A DNA stretch of 64,000 nucleotides from Robertmurraya dakarensis (GTDB lineage: Bacteria > Bacillota > Bacilli > Bacillales > Cytobacillaceae), in contig NZ_LT707408.1 in NCBI RefSeq assembly GCF_900156875.1, forward strand, positions 961,009 to 1,025,008. The letters are read 5' to 3'. Under the pieces are notes generated by a model. The model was not told the DNA's origin. It ran no database searches and was given only the letters and a program-made list of their open reading frames with translations. Shown here piece by piece: positions 24,855-33,547 of the stretch. Position numbers and translations under genes: made by a program. The stretch's first letter is position 1. The number at the start of each line of letters is the position of its first letter.

Positions 24855-25870
24855 TGTTAATCGGAAAACAATCATGGGCTTTTCCAAATAAGCCGGTAAT
24901 AGCCGCAACTGGAGTTTCAGGGGGACCTTTTGAAGCAAATGGCAACCTTGCTGAAGACTTTGATATTTTACATGATGACTTATGGATGGGAGAAGAATCC
25001 TATGAGAAGGCACACCGGGTGTTAATGGAAGAAGCAGCTCAAACAGCATTGGAGAAGGGAAATATTCAAAAGGAAGATGTTCAGTTTTTTATAGCTGGGG
25101 ATTTAATCAATCAAATAACACCGACTAGTCTGGCGGCAAGGACAATTCAGCTTCCATATTTCGGGATATTTGGTGCATGCTCTACTTCAATGGAAGGGTT
25201 GGCGTTAGCATCTTTTATTATTAATTATCAGGGAGCGAAATATATCCTAACAGGGGCTTCAAGCCATAATGCGGCAGCAGAGAAGCAATTTCGTTATCCA
25301 ACCGAATACGGAGGACAAAAGCCGCCAACTGCTCAGTGGACTGTCACCGGGGGAGGTGCAGCACTGCTTAGGGCAAACGAAAATGAAAAAGGAGTGATTG
25401 TTACTACTAGTGCGACAATCGGAAAGGTCATAGATATGGGCTTAACAGATCCCTTTAATATGGGGGGAGCGATGGCGCCAGCCGCTGTAGATACAATAAT
25501 GGCCCATTTCAAGGATACAAATCGAGATCCCAGCTATTATGATCTTATTGTTACAGGTGACTTGGCCCGTATAGGAAGGGAGACAACACTCGAATTGCTT
25601 CAGAAGAATGGATTAAACATAGAAAGAGATAAATTTCAAGACTGCGGTTTGATGATTTATAAAGAGGACCAGCCGGTCCAGGCAGGAGCTAGTGGTGCAG
25701 GTTGTTCGGCTGCTGTGTTATATGGGCATTTATTGAATCAAATGAAGCAAGGTGTTTATAAAAAAATACTTGTGGTAGCAACAGGAGCATTATTATCTCC
25801 ATTAACATTCCAGCAAGGTGAGAGTATTCCTTGCATTGCCCATGCGGTTTCGATAGAAATGGATGAATAG
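24854..25870 (+). CDS. spoVAD: Stage V sporulation protein AD
   Basis: Thiolase-fold protein on the outer leaflet of the spore inner membrane that binds dipicolinate. 338 residues; conserved stretches include FGACSTSMEGLALAS, SSHNAAAEKQFRYPTEYGGQ, DPFNMGGAMAPAA and VVATGALLSP. ATG 24854 overlaps the spoVAC stop (TAATG) and lies 8 bases after GGGGGG, giving MLIGKQSW; the frame could extend to 24839, but that would bury it in spoVAC. Confidence 0.94.
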   Translation: MLIGKQSWAFPNKPVIAATGVSGGPFEANGNLAEDFDILHDDLWMGEESYEKAHRVLMEEAAQTALEKGNIQKEDVQFFIAGDLINQITPTSLAARTIQLPYFGIFGACSTSMEGLALASFIINYQGAKYILTGASSHNAAAEKQFRYPTEYGGQKPPTAQWTVTGGGAALLRANENEKGVIVTTSATIGKVIDMGLTDPFNMGGAMAPAAVDTIMAHFKDTNRDPSYYDLIVTGDLARIGRETTLELLQKNGLNIERDKFQDCGLMIYKEDQPVQAGASGAGCSAAVLYGHLLNQMKQGVYKKILVVATGALLSPLTFQQGESIPCIAHAVSIEMDE

Positions 25871-25916
25871 AACACTTGATTTTATAAGACATTGGAAAGA
25901 TTAGGAGGGGTTATGA

Positions 25917-26273
25917 ATGTTACCAATGTTTTTTTGGGCTTTTGTGGTTGGGGGGCTCTTTTGCGTAATTGGACAATTGTTATTTGATGTTGCAAAATTG
26001 ACTCCAGGACATACATTAAGTTTATTTGTTGTAATAGGAGCGATTTTAGAAGGGTTTGGTCTGTATGAACCTCTTGCAGATTTCGCTGGTGCTGGTGCTA
26101 CTGTGCCAATCACAAACTTTGGCTACACATTGACACATGGTGCTATGCAGGAAGCAGAGCAGCATGGGCTAATAGGAGTTTTAACGGGGATGTTTGAAGT
26201 AACAAGTTCTGGAATCTCAGCAGCGATTGTATTCGCGTTCATCGGTGCACTCCTTTTTAAACCAAAAGGATAA
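25917..26273 (+). CDS. spoVAE: Stage V sporulation protein AE (SpoVAEb type)
   Basis: 118 residues, four predicted membrane helices, with the SpoVA-family block [25 protein letters not shown] that resembles the one in SpoVAC. It completes the trio needed for a SpoVA channel. ATG 25917 lies 7-8 bases after AGGAGGGG; the alternative ATG 25913 is in another frame. The operon lacks spoVAA, AB, AEa and AF. Confidence 0.9.
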   Translation: MLPMFFWAFVVGGLFCVIGQLLFDVAKLTPGHTLSLFVVIGAILEGFGLYEPLADFAGAGATVPITNFGYTLTHGAMQEAEQHGLIGVLTGMFEVTSSGISAAIVFAFIGALLFKPKG

Positions 26274-26347
26274 TGATAGGAAAGAATCATTTACATAGAA
26301 TGCCGCAGCCTTTAAGGATGCCTGCCCAAACATTATGGAGCTGCCTC

Positions 26348-26375
26348 ACATATGTTGTAATGAAACCATATAAAG
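26348..26375 (+). promoter_or_regulatory. Candidate SigK promoter of the yjcZ gene
   Basis: AC at 26348-26349, a 17-base gap and CATATAAAG at 26367 fit the SigK consensus (AC, N16-17, CATAnnnTA) except for the last bases. Located 20 bases before the start codon. Confidence 0.4.
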
Positions 26376-26391
26376 TGAGGTGACTGATGAT

Positions 26392-26529
26392 ATGGGCTTT
26401 GGATTTGGCGGCTGCGGTTATGGCGGCTATGGCTACGGTGGTGGCGGTTCTTACGGAGGTTCAACTTTCGTATTGATCGTTGTGTTGTTTATTTTATTAA
26501 TTATTGTTGGAGCTAGTTTCTACAACTAA
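26392..26529 (+). CDS. yjcZ: YjcZ-family sporulation peptide (45 aa)
   Basis: A Gly/Tyr-rich head ([16 protein letters not shown]) followed by a single membrane helix ([15 protein letters not shown]) and a short tail, the hallmark of the tiny YjcZ sporulation family. B. subtilis yjcZ lies in the same place. RBS GTGAGGTG is about 10 bases before the ATG at 26392. A second family member is at 61481-61588. Confidence 0.85.
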   Translation: MGFGFGGCGYGGYGYGGGGSYGGSTFVLIVVLFILLIIVGASFYN

Positions 26530-26541
26530 TAATTAAAGATC

Positions 26542-26578
26542 AAAAAAATGTCGTTTCCATTAGGAGACGGCATTTTTT
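26542..26578 (+). terminator. Terminator after yjcZ
   Basis: AAAAAATGTCGTTTC pairs with GAGACGGCATTTTTT, two mismatches, ending in six Ts. Confidence 0.8.
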
Positions 26579-26662
26579 AATTTATAACCATAAATATGTA
26601 TAATTCATATTTTTATGAATTTTCTAAATAGTTATTGAATAATTTAATAGAGCCTGTATACT

Positions 26663-26697
26663 TATAATTAAGTTAATGAACATACTAACCGGTTAGT
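26663..26697 (+). promoter_or_regulatory. Promoter -10 with a perfect 14-bp operator, probably for the TetR regulator of this operon
   Basis: TATAAT at 26663-26668 is followed at 26684-26697 by the perfect palindrome ACTAACCGGTTAGT, near the expected transcription start. Its length and symmetry suit a TetR-family dimer, and a TetR-type gene is second in the operon (27608). No strong -35 is seen. Confidence 0.55.
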
Positions 26698-26783
26698 TAA
26701 TAAAAAAACAACAGCAAAGTTAAAGTTACATAGGCTTTATGGATTTATCATTTAAGAAATGAATATAGAAAGCAGGGGGATTT

Positions 26784-27554
26784 ATGCACGTTAAAGAACT
26801 GTTTGATTTAACTGGAAAGACTGCCATTGTAACTGGAGGAGGCAGAGGCCTGGGAGAAACGATTGCTGTAGGATTCGCTGAAGCAGGTGCAAATGTGGTG
26901 GTTTGCTCACGTAAAGTTGAAGCGTGTGAAGAAGTAGCAGAGAAGCTGAGAAGCTTAGGGGTTCAAGCATTGGCACTTAAATGTGATGTTGCGAATCGAG
27001 AAGATGTACAAAATGTCGTGGATCAAACGATAGAAAAATTTGGAAGAATTGATATTCTGGTTAACAACAGTGGTGCTACTTGGGGCGCTCCAGCTGAAGA
27101 AATGCCGTTAGAAGCTTGGGAAAAGGTAATGAACGTCAATGTGACCGGTACATTCTTAATGAGTCAAGCAGCAGGAAAACATATGATTAAACAAAAGTCG
27201 GGAAAAATTATTAACATTGCTTCTGTAGCAGGCTTAGGTGGTTCAGACCCGAAAGTTATGGATGCACTGGGATACAATACCAGTAAGGGAGCAGTCATCA
27301 CATTTACAAAAGATTTGGCTGTTAAATGGGGAAGACATAATATTAATGTTAATGCGATTGCCCCAGGAGTATTCCCTACGAAAATATCTAGAGTATTAAT
27401 TGAAAAGGGAAAAGATTACTTCCTTGAAAAAACTCCATTAGGCCGTTTTGGTACTGATGATGACATGAAGGGTGTAGCTCTATTTTTAGCTTCAAATGCT
27501 TCCAATTTCGTAACGGGTGATGTAATTGTTGTAGACGGTGGAACAAACGCTTAA
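26784..27554 (+). CDS. SDR-family oxidoreductase (gluconate 5-dehydrogenase / 3-oxoacyl reductase-like)
   Basis: NAD(P)-dependent short-chain dehydrogenase of 256 residues: TGGGRGLGE cofactor loop at about 17-25, NNSGA, catalytic serine in NIASVAG, and Y-x3-K in YNTSKGA. Substrate is not deducible; the operon also has a second SDR, a hotdog thioesterase and an enoyl-CoA hydratase, which points to acyl-CoA or polyketide-like beta-oxidation chemistry. First gene behind the operator palindrome. Confidence 0.85.
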   Translation: MHVKELFDLTGKTAIVTGGGRGLGETIAVGFAEAGANVVVCSRKVEACEEVAEKLRSLGVQALALKCDVANREDVQNVVDQTIEKFGRIDILVNNSGATWGAPAEEMPLEAWEKVMNVNVTGTFLMSQAAGKHMIKQKSGKIINIASVAGLGGSDPKVMDALGYNTSKGAVITFTKDLAVKWGRHNINVNAIAPGVFPTKISRVLIEKGKDYFLEKTPLGRFGTDDDMKGVALFLASNASNFVTGDVIVVDGGTNA

Positions 27555-27607
27555 TGTTTCCTCTGACATATTCCCAGACAATATTCTAAGATTGTGAGGA
27601 TTATGTT

Positions 27608-28174
27608 GTGAAGCAAAAAATAACGGAAAGCAGCATCCAATTATTTGAAAAAAAAGGGTTCAAGGAAACATCCATTCAAGATATTGTTGAATCACTCGGT
27701 GTAACGAAGGGAACGTTCTATTATTATTTTTCCAGCAAGGAAGAATTACTAATGGATATCCATCTCCAGTTCATAAATGAGCTGCTCAGACATCAGGAAG
27801 TAATACTGTCTGATGAAGAAAAAAGCTGCAAATCAAAGCTTTATGACATTATTTTTATGTTGATTAAAAGTATTAAAAAGCAAGGTTCCAGTGCAAAAAT
27901 ATTTAATAGGGAGCTCCAGAATTTAAAAGATGAAAGCGTTTCGAAAATTATTCCTAAGAGGGACCAGTTTCGCTACAACATGGAGGAGATTATTCGCGAT
28001 GGAATCTATAAAGGAGAGTTTCGTTCGGATTTGAATCCTTCAATCGTAACGTTTGGCATTTTAGGAATGACCAATTGGAGCTATTATTGGTTTCAACCAT
28101 TTGGTGACATCTCTGATCAAGAAGTCTCTGAAATATTTGTTGAGATGGTTCTCAGAGGTATAGGGGTAGAATGA
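27608..28174 (+). CDS. TetR-family transcriptional regulator
   Basis: 188 residues with an N-terminal TetR helix-turn-helix: AIQLFEKKGFKETSIQDIVESLGVTKGTFYYYFSSKEE pattern around residues 8-48 (seen as SIQDIVESLGV and KGTFYYYFSSKEEL). The C-terminal ligand domain is helical and resembles FadR-like acyl-CoA-responsive members. GTG start 8 bases behind GAGG. Likely autoregulates the operon through the palindrome at 26684. Confidence 0.85.
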   Translation: MKQKITESSIQLFEKKGFKETSIQDIVESLGVTKGTFYYYFSSKEELLMDIHLQFINELLRHQEVILSDEEKSCKSKLYDIIFMLIKSIKKQGSSAKIFNRELQNLKDESVSKIIPKRDQFRYNMEEIIRDGIYKGEFRSDLNPSIVTFGILGMTNWSYYWFQPFGDISDQEVSEIFVEMVLRGIGVE

Positions 28175-28196
28175 TTTTTATGTTGGGGTGTAGAGT

Positions 28197-28604
28197 ATGC
28201 ATGAAATTGAAGTTAGGGTACGTTTTTGTGAAACAGATGCATTAGGCCATGTTAACAATGCAAGCTATTTTCAATACATGGAGGAAGCAAGAATTCGATT
28301 TTTTGAGGATCTTGGTTATAAAATTGAAGATAAGAGTAAGAACTGGAACTTTGTTGTAGCATCTGTAGGTTGTGATTTTCTTAGTCAAGCTTTCTTTAAT
28401 CAAAGTATTAAAATCCAGACGTTTGTAAAAAAAATCGGATCAAAAAGTTTTACACTTGAGAACATGATGGTTGATGCTCAAACAGGGAAGCCCATCGCCA
28501 AGGGGCATGCAGTTGTTGTCATTTTTGATTTTGAAACTCAAAAGAGTACCAGCATACCGGAGTATTTGTACGAAGGTTTAACTCAATCACTTATCCATCA
28601 ATAA
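28197..28604 (+). CDS. Acyl-CoA thioesterase, 4-hydroxybenzoyl-CoA thioesterase family
   Basis: Hotdog-fold protein of 135 residues with the family motif CETDALGHVNNASYFQYMEEAR near the N-terminus, containing the catalytic Asp/His-Asn region (DALGHVNN). It hydrolyses an acyl-CoA to free acid by family role; chain preference unknown. Lies 22 bases after the TetR gene. Confidence 0.82.
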   Translation: MHEIEVRVRFCETDALGHVNNASYFQYMEEARIRFFEDLGYKIEDKSKNWNFVVASVGCDFLSQAFFNQSIKIQTFVKKIGSKSFTLENMMVDAQTGKPIAKGHAVVVIFDFETQKSTSIPEYLYEGLTQSLIHQ

Positions 28605-28732
28605 TTTTTTCAATTTTCAATCATCAAGAAGAGAGATATTAATAGTTTAGTAGATGTAAAAAAAGAAGCTGTTACCTGCGATTTGCCGATCATGTTGGGA
28701 TGATAAAAATTATAAATTTAGGGGTGTAATAC

Positions 28733-29509
28733 ATGCGTTTTAATGACAGTATTGCTTTAATAACAGGAGCAGGAAGTGGAATTGGGAAAGCAACAGCTGT
28801 TCGATTAGCTAATGAAGGAGCTAAGGTTATACTAGTTGGTCGTACTAGGTCAAAATTAGAAGCTGTAGCAAGCGAAATTAATGAGACGAAAAAAATCCCG
28901 ATGGCAGAGGTCTTTACTGCAGATGTAAAAGATCCTGGCGATATTCAGGAAATGGCCGATTACGTAAAAGAACAGTTTGGTGACCTTCATGTAATAATTA
29001 ACAATGCTGGAGGTTCCGCAAATGGAAAAATTTTAGAAGCAAGTGAAGAGATATGGGACCATGCCCATGATCTTAACTTAAAAAGCGTATTTTTAATCTG
29101 TCAAAAACTAGGCCGTATTATGGTCGAGGGTGCTGAAAGGGATCAGGGATCACAAAATCGGTCAATTGTTAACGTAGCATCATTGTCGGGGTATAAAGCA
29201 GGAGCTCAGTTTGTTCCTTATAGTACATCTAAGGCGGGAGTTATTAGTTTCACAAAAGCTTTAGCTCTAGAGTTGGCTCCACATGGTATTAGGGCAAACT
29301 CTGTATCTCCAGGATTCGTTGAGACTCCTCTTACTGAAGGAGGCCTTCAAAACGAAAAGTTTAAGCAGCTTGTTGAGAAGAAGACAGCATTAGGAAGAGT
29401 TGCCAAGCCTGAGGAAATTGCTAATATTATTGCTTTCTTAGCATCTGAAGAAGCATCATACATGACAGGTACGGATGCACTTTGTGACGGCGGCTGGTAT
29501 ATTAAATAA
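28733..29509 (+). CDS. SDR-family oxidoreductase (FabG/BDH-like)
   Basis: 258 residues. TGAGSGIGKA cofactor loop, NNAGG, catalytic serine in NVASLSG, and YSTSK with the Tyr/Lys pair; C-terminal YMTGTDALCDGG closure. Likely a 3-hydroxyacyl-CoA/ACP dehydrogenase or related alcohol dehydrogenase. A 128-base gap separates it from the thioesterase; no terminator is evident there, so it probably stays in the operon. Confidence 0.85.
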   Translation: MRFNDSIALITGAGSGIGKATAVRLANEGAKVILVGRTRSKLEAVASEINETKKIPMAEVFTADVKDPGDIQEMADYVKEQFGDLHVIINNAGGSANGKILEASEEIWDHAHDLNLKSVFLICQKLGRIMVEGAERDQGSQNRSIVNVASLSGYKAGAQFVPYSTSKAGVISFTKALALELAPHGIRANSVSPGFVETPLTEGGLQNEKFKQLVEKKTALGRVAKPEEIANIIAFLASEEASYMTGTDALCDGGWYIK

Positions 29510-29567
29510 TTCTATATATATCTGAATCTATAAAGATTAAAAAATTTATAAAAATGGAGTGGTTATC

Positions 29568-30344
29568 ATGAGTCAAGATTTATTAGTGGATATTTCGGAA
29601 TCGGTTTTAACATTAACGTTAAATAGACCAGAAAGTCTAAATGCTTTCAGTGCCGACATGATTTTAGGAATTACAAATGCTATTAAGGAAGCTCGGACAA
29701 ATCCAGAAATTAGAGCGATTGTCATTAGGGGTGCGGGAAGAGCTTTTTGCGCAGGCGGTGATGTGAAAAGTATGGGTTCAGGCGGACCAATCAACACATA
29801 CGATTTTATCGCAAGACTCAACGAATGTATTTTAACGATGAGAGACACTGAGAAACCAATCGTTGCGGTTGTTCATGGATATGCAGCTGGTGCTGGTTCA
29901 AGTTTGGCGCTTGCAGCGGATTTAATTTTAGCAGCAGGGGGAAGCAAGTTCGCTTTAAGTTTCGCACAAGTCGGACTTATTTCTGACGGAGGGGGTTCAT
30001 ACCACCTTACAAAATTAATCGGTCCTTATTTAGCGAAACAATTTTACTTCAGCGCGGAGCCGATTCCAGTAGAGAGAATGTACCAGCTGGGAGTGGTTAA
30101 CGAGATTGTCCCTCAAGAGAATTTAGACGAAGAAGTACGAAAGCTTGCCCAAAAGTTAGCTAATGGCCCAAGCAGAGCCCATGGCGTACAGAAAAAGATC
30201 ATCAACCGTGCAGTAACGGCCACTTTGGAAGAGGTTCTAGAAATGGAACGCATTTCGCAGCCGCTTATGAACTTAACAGAAGATCATAAGGAAGGCGTTA
30301 CGGCGTTTAAGGAAAAGAGAAAGCCTGTCTTTAAAGGAAAGTAA
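29568..30344 (+). CDS. Enoyl-CoA hydratase/isomerase family protein
   Basis: Crotonase-fold protein of 258 residues. Oxyanion-hole segments IRGAGRAFCAGGDVKSMG and ADLILAAGGSKFALSFAQVGL are present; the second catalytic acid position reads VGLISDGGG. ATG 29568 is 8 bases after TGGAG and fits better than GTG 29559. As the last gene of the TetR operon it would act with the two dehydrogenases on an acyl-CoA. Confidence 0.85.
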   Translation: MSQDLLVDISESVLTLTLNRPESLNAFSADMILGITNAIKEARTNPEIRAIVIRGAGRAFCAGGDVKSMGSGGPINTYDFIARLNECILTMRDTEKPIVAVVHGYAAGAGSSLALAADLILAAGGSKFALSFAQVGLISDGGGSYHLTKLIGPYLAKQFYFSAEPIPVERMYQLGVVNEIVPQENLDEEVRKLAQKLANGPSRAHGVQKKIINRAVTATLEEVLEMERISQPLMNLTEDHKEGVTAFKEKRKPVFKGK

Positions 30345-30351
30345 TTAGAAA

Positions 30352-30396
30352 AAAAGAAGCAGAACTTCACAGACAATGTGAATTACTGCTTCTTTT
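30352..30396 (+). terminator. Terminator of the TetR operon
   Basis: AAGAAGCAG pairs with CTGCTTCTT, with an inner TCAC/GTGA helix, then TTGCTTTT. Confidence 0.8.
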
Positions 30397-30462
30397 GCTT
30401 TTAGAGTGACAAATGGCTAATGGACAATGATTGGTTTTTTTAGAAGGTCTATCCGAGAAATC

Positions 30463-30490
30463 ACCTTTTCTTGCTGTTTTCATAGAATGA
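30463..30490 (+). promoter_or_regulatory. Candidate SigK promoter of spoVIF
   Basis: AC (30463-30464), a 16-base gap and CATAGAATG (30481-30489) resemble the SigK consensus AC-N16/17-CATAnnnTA. The B. subtilis gene is mother-cell expressed late in sporulation. Confidence 0.45.
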
Positions 30491-30523
30491 AAGTAGCTTG
30501 AAAAGGGAGGAACAGTTCTAATT

Positions 30524-30778
30524 ATGGATAATCAATTCTTTAAAAATATTGAAAAGAAAACGGGCGTCAATATGAAAGATGTGTTTGACTTAGCCAACTC
30601 ACTGCAAGGAGCAAATTTTAGTGACGAGAAAACTGTCAGAAATGTAATCAGAAGAGTATCTCAAATTGCCAATAAACCTGTAACAAAAGAGATGGAAAAT
30701 AAAATTGTCGAATCAATTGTTAAAGATGGAAAGCAGCTGGACTTTTCTACGATTTCTAAAATGCTTAATAAAAAATAA
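30524..30778 (+). CDS. spoVIF: Stage VI sporulation protein F
   Basis: 84-residue soluble, helical protein (KKTGVNMKDVFDLANSLQGANF) matching SpoVIF (YjcC), a late coat-assembly regulator acting with GerE-dependent genes in B. subtilis. RBS GGGAGG 9 bases before ATG. Its terminator overlaps the end of the converging yjcD. Confidence 0.88.
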   Translation: MDNQFFKNIEKKTGVNMKDVFDLANSLQGANFSDEKTVRNVIRRVSQIANKPVTKEMENKIVESIVKDGKQLDFSTISKMLNKK

Positions 30779-30783
30779 ACTGA

Positions 30784-30818
30784 GAAAAGTCGCTTATGTT
30801 AAATCAAGCGACTTTTTT
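30784..30818. terminator. Convergent terminator between spoVIF and yjcD
   Basis: AAAAGTCGCTT / AAGCGACTTTT perfect 11-bp stem followed by extra Ts; A-run on the other side allows bidirectional use. Confidence 0.85.
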
Positions 30819-33126
30819 CAGTGGCAGACATTCGAGTTTGGTTAATGGGTGTTAAAAATCTTGATGGATGAGCTTTTTTTCCTCTTCTTCGTTCAGGAAT
30901 CGAGATATAAATCTGCTCCATAGAGCGTGTTAAGGCGACGTACAGTAATCGTCTTTCTTCCTCAAGAGGTGCTGAATCGCCATTTCTGTAGGAATCAAGA
31001 GCATAATCATGAGGGATACTTCCATCCACACAGCCAATCAAGTAAACAATCTTGTATTCTAAACCCTTTGAACGGTGAATCGTGCTTAAAGTGATTACAT
31101 TTTCTTCTGTTTTCCGTGCGCTTTTTATTTCTTTGTTCATGGCTGTCATATGATCGACATGATCAAGAAACTCTAAAATAGAAGAGAACCCTTTAGCAGC
31201 TACCTTTAAGTCACGAATGTCATCAGAACCTTTATCAAGTTTATTTCCCTCATTGCCCCGTTTTTTGATAAAATCTCCAAAGCCCAAGTCTTTTTCAATT
31301 TTTTCAATTGCATCAACAGGGGGGAGGTTCTGTAAAGAACGAATAACAGGAAGCAGCTTTTTAAGTTTTCGTTCTTGAAACGCATACCCAGTCTTTGCTG
31401 TACTGAGACATTCAAGGATGGAGCAATCATTAAGAATGCTTTCCGCTTTTATGTCCTGCAAAATGCTTTGTTTTACAAATAAAGCTGGAAGAATGGCACG
31501 GACCGCATGATGGTCATCTTCATTTAGTGAAAGCCTCAAGAATGACAGCATGCCCTTTACAAGAAATCGCTCATAAAACGGTTCAATATCCAAGTCAATC
31601 TTGAATGGGAGACTCGAATTCGTCAGTCTTTCGAAGATAGCCCGACTGCCCGTATTGATTCGAAAAAGAATAGCAAAATCACTTGGCTGATATCCGCTTT
31701 CAATCTTTTCCTGGATATCATTTACGATCATGGTGGCTTCTTCTTCCTCGTCATAGGGGTGGAACATTAAAGGTGGTTTCTTGTTTGAGAACTGTGCAGT
31801 CATTTTTTTATCTCTGCGCACTTTATTTTTCGTAATAATTCTGTTAGCAGTCGTTACAATTTCATGTGATGAGCGGTAATTTTCATTTAAGATGACAACC
31901 TCAGCATTTGGAAAATCTTTTTCGAATTGAAGCAGGTAATTGGGGTCGCTGCCTCGAAATGAATAAATAGATTGATCATCATCCCCAACCGCACATATAT
32001 TCTTCGATTTTGCTCCCAGCATCTTAATTAATTGGTACTGTACTTTATTAATATCTTGAAACTCGTCTATGAGAAAGTATTGAAAGCGATTTTGATATGT
32101 TTCTAGAAGGTTAGGGTTTTCCTGAAAGAGTTGAAAGCATCCAATAAGCATATCATCAAAGTCAAACATTGTCTGTTTTAATTTCATTTGCTCGTAATAA
32201 TTATAAAGATGAGCAACTTTTTCTTCCCAAGATGAAGTTGGCCGGACATGCTTTGGAAGAATTAAGGAGTTTTTCCAAAAGCCAATTTGCTGCAGCGCAA
32301 GGTCATAAGCAAACTCTTTTTCATCCAAATTCAGCTCTTTCCCACCATCTTTAAGGATTAACTCCTTCTGCCAATCTTTTTTTAATAATTTTTCAGAATG
32401 CCACTTTTCACGATTATGGAAAAATAGTATTCGATAAAAGATACTGTGAAACGTTCCAGCGACGAGCTGTTGAACTTGTGAGTTTTTCAGGTTTGGATAA
32501 GACATCAGTCTATTCTTCATTTCGGTTGCAGCTTTTGCAGTAAAGGTGACTAGCATGATTGTCCTTGGATCGATATCATGTTCAGTTAGAATAAAGGCCG
32601 TTCTGGTTGTCAATACACGAGTCTTCCCGCTTCCAGCACCTGCAACGACAAGCATGGGGCCAGCCGTATTGGTAACAGCCTTTAGCTGACTTTGATCTAA
32701 TTTAATAGCATGTTCTTCTAGCAGTTGAATATAAGGTGTACCTTCTTTAGGTGGACTGGGTTTGGTTTCCTCCTCAAAGGCCGGAATTTCCTTAACATGC
32801 TTAGCTTGTTTAAAGGCTTCTGGTTGAGGAGCGGCCGTGATTGAACGGGAGACAGGCATTTTAAAACCGTTTCGTTCAACATACTCAGTTTTCACTTTAG
32901 TTTCTTCATTCGCAACGTTTTCTAGCTCATCCTGACAAGCTGTATCATTTTTAATTATATGGTAAAAATGAGGCTGTTTCTCGATACCTAAATACAAACG
33001 CACTTTTTCTCCACAAACAGGGCAGTGAAGATTTCCTTTTTTTCCTGCCAAATAAAGTTCTTGATACTTTTCTCTATGTAATCTATTGATATGAATGCGT
33101 TCCTTGTTGTATATCACTGTTTTCAT
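30799..33126 (-). CDS. yjcD: UvrD/Rep-family ATP-dependent DNA helicase YjcD
   Basis: Superfamily 1A 3'-5' helicase of 775 residues. Walker A VVAGAGSGKTRVL near 165, motif Ia, motif II FLIDEFQDIN, motif III GDDDQSIYSFRGSDP, motif IV/V TIHRSKGLEY, motif VI VALTRSMEQIYIS. Ahead of the helicase lies an unusual N-terminal module (about 1-60) with CPVC at 35-38 and PHFYH 13 residues later, the same spacing as the CoiA N-terminus in this window. The start ATG 33126 follows AAAAGGGG by 7 bases. Role in B. subtilis is unknown; DNA repair is inferred. Confidence 0.9.
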   Translation of the reverse strand: MKTVIYNKERIHINRLHREKYQELYLAGKKGNLHCPVCGEKVRLYLGIEKQPHFYHIIKNDTACQDELENVANEETKVKTEYVERNGFKMPVSRSITAAPQPEAFKQAKHVKEIPAFEEETKPSPPKEGTPYIQLLEEHAIKLDQSQLKAVTNTAGPMLVVAGAGSGKTRVLTTRTAFILTEHDIDPRTIMLVTFTAKAATEMKNRLMSYPNLKNSQVQQLVAGTFHSIFYRILFFHNREKWHSEKLLKKDWQKELILKDGGKELNLDEKEFAYDLALQQIGFWKNSLILPKHVRPTSSWEEKVAHLYNYYEQMKLKQTMFDFDDMLIGCFQLFQENPNLLETYQNRFQYFLIDEFQDINKVQYQLIKMLGAKSKNICAVGDDDQSIYSFRGSDPNYLLQFEKDFPNAEVVILNENYRSSHEIVTTANRIITKNKVRRDKKMTAQFSNKKPPLMFHPYDEEEEATMIVNDIQEKIESGYQPSDFAILFRINTGSRAIFERLTNSSLPFKIDLDIEPFYERFLVKGMLSFLRLSLNEDDHHAVRAILPALFVKQSILQDIKAESILNDCSILECLSTAKTGYAFQERKLKKLLPVIRSLQNLPPVDAIEKIEKDLGFGDFIKKRGNEGNKLDKGSDDIRDLKVAAKGFSSILEFLDHVDHMTAMNKEIKSARKTEENVITLSTIHRSKGLEYKIVYLIGCVDGSIPHDYALDSYRNGDSAPLEEERRLLYVALTRSMEQIYISIPERRRGKKAHPSRFLTPINQTRMSATEKSRLI

Positions 33127-33249
33127 ACTATATCCCCTTTAAAAAGATAAGACAAAAACAATGATATCAAAACGAATACATATACTAAAGGGAAATTAAC
33201 GAAATGTTTGTATTTACCTTTTAGTATCGAAACGATGGAGGTGTGGAAA

Positions 33250-33525
33250 ATGGGTTATATTGCTCCAGTTCCAAACTACCAATACAGTCAATATGCAGAG
33301 AGAGAGGTCAATCAGAAATATGATCCGTTTCGTTTTGTACCTATTGACCCGACAAAGGCATTATCAAATGGAAATCATTCAATCATGCTTAAACGGGAAG
33401 AGAGCAGAACGAAAACGAATCATAAAAATAAAGCTGGAATAAAAAAAGTAAAGACTCAGAAAGTCATCGATAAAATTTACAGTGAGGTTACAGGGAAGGG
33501 AGCACTTTTTAATGAGTCAGTTTAA
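33250..33525 (+). CDS. Hypothetical basic protein (91 aa)
   Basis: I do not recognise it. Soluble and basic, with a Tyr-rich start (MGYIAPVPNYQYSQYAER) and a Lys-rich second half (KTNHKNKAGIKKVKTQK). ATG 33250 lies 8 bases after GGAGG; the frame extends upstream to 33208 without a ribosome site. It stands alone between divergent yjcD and the converging DUF421 gene. Confidence 0.65.
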   Translation: MGYIAPVPNYQYSQYAEREVNQKYDPFRFVPIDPTKALSNGNHSIMLKREESRTKTNHKNKAGIKKVKTQKVIDKIYSEVTGKGALFNESV

Positions 33526-33547
33526 ACATATGCAGAGAAGGAAAAGC

